Assembly: GCA_964541595.1 (NCBI GenBank)
Contig: CAZIRO010000024.1
Location: 1 to 23,152, forward strand
Length of the DNA: 23,152 nucleotides
Reading direction: 5' to 3'
From: CAZIRO01 sp964541595
GTDB taxonomy: Bacteria; Acidobacteriota; HRBIN11
Part shown: positions 15,487 to 20,993 of the stretch, in pieces
How the letters are laid out: each line of letters begins with the position of its first letter
How positions within the stretch are numbered: position 1 is the first letter of the stretch
Made by a program: the position numbers and the translations under genes
The notes under the pieces: generated by a model
The model's input: only the letters and a program-made list of their open reading frames with translations
The model's database searches: none
Told to the model about the DNA's origin: nothing

Positions 15487-17511
15487 ATGCATGAGTATAC
15501 GGGTATGCGATGGATGGCCGGATTGTATGCGCGGCGCATGTGGGTTCGGCTGGTCCAGTATATCGTGGTACCGCTGATCATTCCCGTCATTTACGGCTGG
15601 ATGCAGGGACTTGTCCCCGGACGAATGTGGATCCGGGTTCGGGGCGATGCATTGCTTATCGCTGCACTTTTGAAGTGGCATGCATGCAATATCGCGCAAG
15701 GTCATTTTCAATTCGCACATCCACCGTTCTTTCATCCCTACCGCTGGGTGACGTTTTTCACCGAGAACCTGATCGGACCGGGTGTACTTCTGGGGCCGTT
15801 CTGTCACGCGCCTGCCGAAGTCATTTTCACGGTGGGTCTGTGGCTGGCGCATGCGACGAGTATCGCCACAGTGATCTTCCTGGGGCGCATGCTCGGGTTG
15901 TCCTATCCGGTCGCCCTGGTCGTGGGGGTGCTGCACGGGTTCAATTACTCGCGGGTGGCCATCGCATATGTGCATCAGCAGATCGCCTGGGACGCTCCCT
16001 GGATCCTTGCACTGGCACTGATGGTGCGTGCATATCGATCCGGCCGTGTGCGGTACGCCTGGATCGCGCTGGGTGCACTGGCCCTGCAGTTCTTCTTCAA
16101 CGTCTACTGGACGGTATACGGCGGTCTCATTGTTGGCATTTTGTTTCTCTGGACCTGGTGGCAACGTCGGGATCAGCGCTGGCGCTGGGGGTGCGTGCTC
16201 GCTGCACTGTTCTGGAGCGGTATGCTATGGTGGTGGGCCACACCGTATCGCCGGATTCAGCAGTGGTCCGGATACGTGCCACCGGTAAGGCGACTGTACA
16301 CGGCAGCGGCACTCGCATGGGTCACGCCACCGCCCGGTTCGTTCTGGCATGCGCGTTTGCCGTCGGATGTACGGGAATGGATCCGGGCCCATCTGGTCGT
16401 CCGGGCGTTTCCCGGCTGGATCTTCCTGGGTCTCTGGATCCTGGGACTGTGGCAGCAGCGCTCCCGTACGGTACGATTTGCCACACTGGCGACGGGATTA
16501 TGTCTCACCGCCATGATGGGTCCCTGGATCCGGTGGACGGATACACAGACCGGATGGATCAATCGGATCTACACATGGGCCATGCAGGTGCCCATGCTTC
16601 GGGCCATTCGGGTGCCTCAGCGGTGGTATTATCTCGCCACGGTCCCGGCGGCAATTATCGCCGGATACGGCCTCGAGCGGCTGCGGCGGCAATGTTCAGA
16701 TCCGAAAACCCGGGCGTTGTGCATGGTCGGACTCGCCGGGGGAATCGGTGTGTTCTTCCTGACGGACGCGCGATACACGCCACGTATGGTCGCCGGTTCA
16801 ATGATTGAGTCCGGCCGCGCCGACTGGACCCGTCCGGGCGATATCGTGCTGGAATTGCCGATGGCGCGCTACGATTACCCGCAGTGGCCGAACCTGCTGG
16901 ATACGATGATTCGCGCCATCGACGGGCGGTATCGCACCGTAGAGGGCTGGGGAGCATTCACACCGGCGATTCCCGCATTGCTGCGCCGGGCCGATGTACT
17001 GGACCGGTTGCGTCTGGACGTGCTGGATGCGATCGGCGTGCACGTTGTCATCATCCATTGTCACGTGTATCGATTCGTCCAGCGTGGGTATCTGTGTGAA
17101 GCACAGCAGCGTGTGTTGTTGAGCCGCGGATTCCGGCTGGTGCACAGAGACGATCGCCATCGTGTCCTGCGGCGGCCGCCCGTCCCGTTGCGCGTGCTCC
17201 GGGATACTGTGGATTTCAGAGAGTTCCGTGCTCGTGCGGTACGCGAGGGTCCGGATCGCTGGCGAGTCCATCTGCGCGCCATTCGCCCGTATGCAGTCAC
17301 GTATCCGCAACGGTGTTACTGGATCACTGTGCAGGCGCTTGATTCCGCGGGGCGGGTGCTGACACGTGTGACGCACTGTGCAAGATTTCGTCGAGTACTG
17401 GTACGACGCTATGCATGGACCGTAACACTGCCTGCGGAAACCGCCCGCATCCGGATCGGTGCGGGACGTCGTCCCAGATACTGGCAGTATCCCGTGTGGA
17501 CGGGAATGTAA
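15487..17511 (+). CDS. Polytopic membrane protein resembling GT-C glycosyltransferases (YfhO-like)
   Basis: The product has up to 674 residues, with roughly nine or more transmembrane helices between residues about 20 and 435 and a soluble C-terminal part. The first loop has the GT-C-like layout: an acidic residue before a helix (RGDALLIAALLKWHACN), then a loop with HPPFFHPYRWVTFFTENLIG. After the last helix come GDIVLELPMARYDYP, GAFTPAIPALLRR and the DVLDAIGVHVVIIH strand, features often seen in large bacterial membrane proteins annotated as YfhO-like or as GT-C candidates. A terminal beta-rich segment (about 590-674) may be an extracytoplasmic sandwich. The start is uncertain: no strong ribosome binding site is visible, and Met codons at residues 7 and 10 are alternatives. 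Transfer of a lipid-linked sugar is the family-level guess only. Confidence 0.75.
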   Translation: MHEYTGMRWMAGLYARRMWVRLVQYIVVPLIIPVIYGWMQGLVPGRMWIRVRGDALLIAALLKWHACNIAQGHFQFAHPPFFHPYRWVTFFTENLIGPGVLLGPFCHAPAEVIFTVGLWLAHATSIATVIFLGRMLGLSYPVALVVGVLHGFNYSRVAIAYVHQQIAWDAPWILALALMVRAYRSGRVRYAWIALGALALQFFFNVYWTVYGGLIVGILFLWTWWQRRDQRWRWGCVLAALFWSGMLWWWATPYRRIQQWSGYVPPVRRLYTAAALAWVTPPPGSFWHARLPSDVREWIRAHLVVRAFPGWIFLGLWILGLWQQRSRTVRFATLATGLCLTAMMGPWIRWTDTQTGWINRIYTWAMQVPMLRAIRVPQRWYYLATVPAAIIAGYGLERLRRQCSDPKTRALCMVGLAGGIGVFFLTDARYTPRMVAGSMIESGRADWTRPGDIVLELPMARYDYPQWPNLLDTMIRAIDGRYRTVEGWGAFTPAIPALLRRADVLDRLRLDVLDAIGVHVVIIHCHVYRFVQRGYLCEAQQRVLLSRGFRLVHRDDRHRVLRRPPVPLRVLRDTVDFREFRARAVREGPDRWRVHLRAIRPYAVTYPQRCYWITVQALDSAGRVLTRVTHCARFRRVLVRRYAWTVTLPAETARIRIGAGRRPRYWQYPVWTGM

Positions 17512-17623
17512 TGGGAAATTGCAGATTTCGAATTTCGGATGGTGCATTGTGGATAGCGAATAGATTCGGAACACCGGGGAAGCGTCAGTCATCCCGCACT
17601 ACACACGGATCGGCCAGTTTTCA
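17512..17623. other. Short convergent spacer with AT-rich word repeats
   Basis: The 112 bases lie between a + strand stop and the minus-strand MerR stop. They contain repeated words (GATTTCGAATTTCGGATGG, GCGAATAGATTCGG) that make an imperfect inverted repeat around 17524-17570. This might help terminate both transcripts. No gene is seen. Confidence 0.35.
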
Positions 17624-18043
17624 TCATTCGTCCGCACTTTCCAGGGCGTCCAGAATTGGACATGCACATACGGGACCGGGTCCCTGACACCGTCTCCGGA
17701 TGCGTATCAGCGCATGCCGCAACCGCCGGAGTTCCCGGATTTTGGTATCGATGGTCTGTACTTTGTGTTCAATGCGGCGCTGGACCTCACGCCGGTCTGC
17801 CTGCGGATCCAGACGGAGTTCCAGCAGTTCCCGGATTTCGCGCAGGGAAAACCCGAGCCGTTGTGCCCGCTTGATGAACCGCAGGCGGCGCACGGCGTCC
17901 TCATTGTACAGGCGATACCCCGGACCGTGTAGCGTGGGACGTCGGCGGTGAGGACGCAGCAAACCACGCCGTTCATAGTACCGAATCGTATCCACCGATA
18001 CCCCCGTCTGCCGCGCCAGTTGACCGATCGTCCATTCCTGCAC
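17624..18043 (-). CDS. MerR-family heavy-metal-responsive regulator
   Basis: The 139-residue product has an N-terminal winged-helix DNA-binding domain (WTIGQLARQTGVSVDTIRYYERRGLL, then GYRLYNEDAVRRLRFIKRAQRLGFSL). A long dimerisation helix and a C-terminal metal-binding loop with C119, C126 and C128 (CQGPGPVCACPIL) follow. The C119-X8-C128 spacing resembles MerR and ZntR rather than CueR (X7). The position matching Cys79 of ZntR or Ser77 of CueR appears to be Arg, so the metal cannot be assigned safely. The GTG at 18043 is preferred because GGAGA lies six bases upstream; a TTG at 18067 would add eight residues. It diverges from the barrel/HMA pair whose promoter carries a MerR-type dyad, and that pair is its most likely target. 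Confidence 0.92.
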   Translation of the reverse strand: MQEWTIGQLARQTGVSVDTIRYYERRGLLRPHRRRPTLHGPGYRLYNEDAVRRLRFIKRAQRLGFSLREIRELLELRLDPQADRREVQRRIEHKVQTIDTKIRELRRLRHALIRIRRRCQGPGPVCACPILDALESADE

Positions 18044-18081
18044 AGCCGATCTCCACAGCAGGGACAAACGTCTACATTTTC

Positions 18082-18111
18082 ATCTTATGCAAAGTCCCGC
18101 GGGGAGTCCAA
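18082..18111 (-). promoter_or_regulatory. Promoter of the MerR-family gene
   Basis: On the minus strand, TTGGAC (18111-18106) and TAAGAT (18087-18082) are separated by 18 bases. Transcription would begin near 18075, about 30 bases before the GTG start. No obvious dyad lies in this spacer, so autoregulation is not evident. Confidence 0.5.
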
Positions 18112-18130
18112 TGGCATTTCCTTGTCCCTC

Positions 18131-18343
18131 GAGACCTGACACCCGAGACCTGAAGCCTGAGACCTGTGGCCACCGGCACACCTGTGGATCCGGTGGGTCC
18201 CCTGTCCCATTTCCTGTCCCGATCTCAGGACATCATGGGTGCCCATGCGGCCATGCGATGTCCCCGACCCATGGGATGCCCCGTCCCCTGTCTTCCGTCT
18301 CCCGTCCCGGAGACCTGCCACCCGAGACCCGGGACCTGAATCC
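18131..18343. repeat. Degenerate heptanucleotide repeat region (STRR-like)
   Basis: GAGACCTG recurs exactly every 14 bases at 18131, 18145 and 18159, with related heptamers (GACACCC, GAAGCCT) between, giving six 7-nt units. A second block of nine units runs from 18281 to 18343: CCGTCCC, CTGTCTT, CCGTCTC, CCGTCCC, GGAGACC, TGCCACC, CGAGACC, CGGGACC, TGAATCC. The middle holds CCTGTCCC twice, 12 bases apart. Cyanobacterial short tandem heptanucleotide repeats look similar. Open frames here are translations of the repeat and are not called as genes. Confidence 0.75.
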
Positions 18344-18345
18344 AA

Positions 18346-18376
18346 TTGATCCTGGACCATGCTCCAGGATTAATTT
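18346..18376 (+). promoter_or_regulatory. MerR-type promoter and operator for the barrel/HMA gene pair
   Basis: A -35 element TTGATC (18346-18351) and a -10 element TAATTT (18371-18376) are separated by 19 bases, the long spacer characteristic of MerR-activated promoters. The spacer is filled by a perfect dyad, ATCCTGGA (18349-18356), six bases, TCCAGGAT (18363-18370). Total length (22 bases) and position match known ZntR- and CueR-type operators. Outer symmetry continues with AATT on each side. The divergent MerR-family gene is the likely regulator. Confidence 0.85.
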
Positions 18377-18427
18377 TGAGTTCCATCGAACATCAATGCC
18401 GAAAGGTTGGGCCGGAGTGGACATCCG

Positions 18428-19303
18428 ATGAAGCGATTGCGCGCACACGGATTGCAAAAAGGCACATGGGTCGGTCTGGGTGTCGTCGCATGTGGATGGA
18501 TATTCCTTGCGCATGCATATGCGCATGAACCCATTTTCGGATTGGGACCGCACACGATTTTTCAGGGTGGCGTCGGGATCGAACTTGAATTTGAACATGA
18601 ACGGAAGACCGATCCGGATGAACGCGAGCGGGTCCAGGCGCTGCATCTGGAGATCCTCTACGGCTGGACGGACAATCTGGCGGTTACGCTGGCCGTGCCC
18701 GCGTTCCTGGGTCAGACGTTTGAGGAGGCACAGTTGCGACAGTCATCATCCGGACTGGGAGATGTGACTGTCCGCGTAAAGTACCGGTTCTGGCGTCGGG
18801 ATCTGCCGGGTATTCAGGATTCGGCAGCCGTGTTGTTCGGGATCAAGTTTCCGACGGGCAGTGCGTCTGTTGAACCTCGACTGGGAAGTGGTTCAACGGA
18901 TTTTCTTATCGGTCTGGCGGCCGCACGAGAATCCCGCCGGTGGTACTATTTCGGCGATGTTCGATTCCGCTATAACACAACCGGTCAGGGAGGACGACGG
19001 GCCGGTTCCGTCCTGGCCCTGGATGTCGCCGGCGGCATTCGACCCTGGTTGACCGAATACTGGCAACCGGATCTGGTCGTGTTGCTTGAAATCAATTTCG
19101 TTCAGCAGTGGCCATCCCGGGTCCGTGGTCAATCGATCTCGGGTCCCCTGCGCCGTACGGTCTGGCTGGCGCCGGGCGTGTTTTTCACCTATCGAAACGT
19201 CGCGGTCAAGGGTGGCGTCCAGATCCCGATCTGGCGCCGTCCGGGCGGGATGTCAGCAGGTCCGGATCTGCGCGTGGCCCTGGCCGTGGAATTACATCTG
19301 TAA
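18428..19303 (+). CDS. Predicted outer-membrane barrel protein, MetA-pathway/transporter-like
   Basis: The 291-residue product has a signal peptide (cleavage near AHAYA-HEP), so the mature form begins with His. The mature part is a series of alternating-hydrophobicity strands (GVGIELEFEHE, LHLEILYGWTDNLAVTLAVP, GLGDVTVRVKYRFWR, AAVLFGIKFPTGSA, GVFFTYRNVAVKGGVQIPIW) and ends VALAVELHL, as in outer-membrane beta-barrels. The order GLGDVTVRVKYRF followed by IKFPTG matches the family annotated as MetA-pathway of phenol degradation or putative transporter. GGAG (18414-18417) is ten bases before the ATG. The MerR-type promoter upstream and the HMA gene 22 bases downstream tie it to metal handling. 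Substrate unknown. Confidence 0.83.
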   Translation: MKRLRAHGLQKGTWVGLGVVACGWIFLAHAYAHEPIFGLGPHTIFQGGVGIELEFEHERKTDPDERERVQALHLEILYGWTDNLAVTLAVPAFLGQTFEEAQLRQSSSGLGDVTVRVKYRFWRRDLPGIQDSAAVLFGIKFPTGSASVEPRLGSGSTDFLIGLAAARESRRWYYFGDVRFRYNTTGQGGRRAGSVLALDVAGGIRPWLTEYWQPDLVVLLEINFVQQWPSRVRGQSISGPLRRTVWLAPGVFFTYRNVAVKGGVQIPIWRRPGGMSAGPDLRVALAVELHL

Positions 19304-19325
19304 ACGCTTTGTGAGGAAGACACCC

Positions 19326-19892
19326 ATGTGGCGACATCTGTTCAGGCATTGGATCCGGGGCACCGTCGGGGTATTTCTGCTACTGGTGGTGCTACCACGA
19401 TCGGCGCGCGCGGAGATGCCGCGCATTGAATTGCGTGTGGACGGTCTGGCCTGCGCGTTCTGCGCGTACGGTCTGGAAAAGAAATTAAAAAGGCTCGACG
19501 GCGTTCAGCACATCGACATCCGTCTCAACGAGGGTCGGGTCATTTTGCAGTTCGAACCGGACGCGGCACCGGATCTGGATGCCATACGTACAGCCGTGCG
19601 TAAGGCGGGGTTCACCTTGCGGCAGATACGCGTCACTGTACTCGGCCGTGTGGCCAGTGAAAACACCCGGTGGGTCCTGCGGGTGCGCGGTGCTCCGATC
19701 ACGTTCCTGCTGATCGCATCGAATCGCAACGATGCACAGGGGGCTTCGAAAATCATCAAACGGTGGAAAACTCTCGCCGATCAAAAGAAAATCGTTGAGA
19801 TCCGCGGGGTGGTCCACTGGCATACGGACGATTTGCCCGCATTGATGGTGGAAGAGTGGCGTGTCGTCGCCAGAAAGGAAACCCATCGATAA
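19326..19892 (+). CDS. Exported heavy-metal-associated (HMA) domain protein
   Basis: The 188-residue product has a signal peptide (residues about 1-29, ending SARAEMP), so its metal-binding domain lies in the periplasm, unlike cytoplasmic chaperones of the same fold. The HMA domain spans about residues 32-97: IELRVDGLAC43-AFC46-AYGLEKKLKRLDGV, DIRLNEGRVILQF and IRTAVRKAGFTLRQI, a complete beta-alpha-beta-beta-alpha-beta set with CxxC. The C-terminal about 90 residues (VLGRVASENTRWVLRVRG, then VVHWHTDDLPALMVEEWRVV) form a second small domain without a recognised family. GAGGAAGA precedes the ATG. The gene is probably co-transcribed with the barrel gene from the MerR-type promoter and could shuttle Cu or a similar soft metal in the periplasm. 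Its stop is ten bases from the convergent flavoprotein stop. Confidence 0.87.
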   Translation: MWRHLFRHWIRGTVGVFLLLVVLPRSARAEMPRIELRVDGLACAFCAYGLEKKLKRLDGVQHIDIRLNEGRVILQFEPDAAPDLDAIRTAVRKAGFTLRQIRVTVLGRVASENTRWVLRVRGAPITFLLIASNRNDAQGASKIIKRWKTLADQKKIVEIRGVVHWHTDDLPALMVEEWRVVARKETHR

Positions 19893-19902
19893 GCCGGTGG
19901 AT

Positions 19903-20892
19903 TCATCCGGTATTCGTTAAGGCTTCCAGACCGCGGCGGGTGTACACGCGCACGAGGTGACGGCGATAGTCGGGTCGGACGAGTAGACTGGTACGCAGCG
20001 GTTTGGCCAGTCGGGCGACCGTGTCGACCGCGCGCGGGATCCATTCTTCCGGTGCGTCTTCCAGCCATTCTCGCGGTACTGTCCACGCCCGGGGACAGGG
20101 CGCCACCGCTGTCAAACCGATACGCGCGTCCATACAGCGGCCGTTGTGACGACGTACGAGAACACATACGCCGACCAGCGGATAGTCTACCGATTTCCGG
20201 ATGCGGAACTTGAAATACTGCGCACGGTATCCGGCCATGGCACGGGGGACCAGGATTTCGGCGAGGAGTTCATCCGGTTGCAGGATATGCCGTTTTTGGC
20301 CATCGTTGACGAAAAAGTTCCGCATCGGCACGGTACGTTCCCCCCGTGGGGACACCAGTCGCAGGTGGGCATCCAGCGGCATGAGTGCCGCTGCAGTGTC
20401 TCCGGAATAGGCCGCCCAGCACTGACGACCCCCGGGGGCTACATGGCAGACGGTTCCGTCTTTTTTCAGGCAGAACCCGATCCCCTTTCGCCAGAAATAC
20501 GATTGATTATACCAGTGACAGCGCGTATCCAGGAGGATGTTGCCGCCGATCGTACCCATATTGCGAATGTTCGGGGCAGCCACGGTGCCGGCCGTCTTGC
20601 AAATGGCCGGGAAATCTCGAGCGATCACGGGGTGCTGACAGAGCACGTTCAACGTCACACCGCTGCCGATACGCAGCCAGTCATCGTCCGTCTCGATATG
20701 CCGGAGTTCCGGCAAGTGGCGGATGCTCAACACGTATTTCGGTTCGAACAACCGCATTCGCATGCTGGGCAGCAGATCGGTGCCTCCGGCGATGATCCGG
20801 GTTTCGGATGCCCAGCTTGCCAGATGATGCAGGGCCGCGTCGAGATCCCTCGGCATGACGAGATCGAACGGGGGCATATACCAGACGCTCAC
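19903..20892 (-). CDS. hcrB: 4-hydroxybenzoyl-CoA reductase beta-type FAD/[4Fe-4S] subunit
   Basis: The 329-residue product is the FAD-binding medium subunit of a molybdenum hydroxylase. FAD motifs are IIAGGTDLLPSM (33-44) and TIGGNIL (114-120); the C-terminal domain (about 215-325) is the usual CO dehydrogenase flavoprotein C-terminal fold. Residues about 122-162 form an insertion with C125, C141, C149 and C158, spaced 16, 8 and 9, exactly as the [4Fe-4S] ligands C122, C138, C146 and C155 of Thauera HcrB. This marks the 4-hydroxybenzoyl-CoA reductase class rather than plain xanthine dehydrogenase. The GTG start has GGAGG seven bases upstream. Neither the molybdopterin nor the [2Fe-2S] subunit is visible nearby, so the complex must be completed elsewhere or the protein has another partner. 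Confidence 0.88.
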   Translation of the reverse strand: MSVWYMPPFDLVMPRDLDAALHHLASWASETRIIAGGTDLLPSMRMRLFEPKYVLSIRHLPELRHIETDDDWLRIGSGVTLNVLCQHPVIARDFPAICKTAGTVAAPNIRNMGTIGGNILLDTRCHWYNQSYFWRKGIGFCLKKDGTVCHVAPGGRQCWAAYSGDTAAALMPLDAHLRLVSPRGERTVPMRNFFVNDGQKRHILQPDELLAEILVPRAMAGYRAQYFKFRIRKSVDYPLVGVCVLVRRHNGRCMDARIGLTAVAPCPRAWTVPREWLEDAPEEWIPRAVDTVARLAKPLRTSLLVRPDYRRHLVRVYTRRGLEALTNTG

Positions 20893-20922
20893 GGTGTGGC
20901 CTCCGGGGGGCGCATCGGTCCT

Positions 20923-20950
20923 ATTGTACGACAGCGATCGTCTGGCGCAA
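20923..20950 (-). promoter_or_regulatory. Candidate promoter for the flavoprotein gene
   Basis: On the minus strand, TTGCGC (20950-20945) and TACAAT (20928-20923) are separated by 16 bases, about 30 bases before the GTG start. It suggests the flavoprotein can be transcribed apart from the upstream thioredoxin-domain gene. The spacing is slightly short. Confidence 0.42.
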
Positions 20951-20993
20951 CCCCGGGTGCTGGAACCGGCAATGCATCATCCACGGTTTCCTC

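Noticed and set aside
15510..16808. 432-residue + strand frame overlapping the polytopic membrane protein
   Set aside because: Shadow in another frame; it lacks membrane helices and has random-like composition.
18131..18343. CRISPR array
   Set aside because: The period is seven bases with degenerate units, without 23-37-base repeats or unique spacers, and no cas genes are present.
18085..18360. 91-residue minus-strand frame across the heptamer repeats
   Set aside because: It is a translation of the repeat and overlaps the MerR gene promoter.
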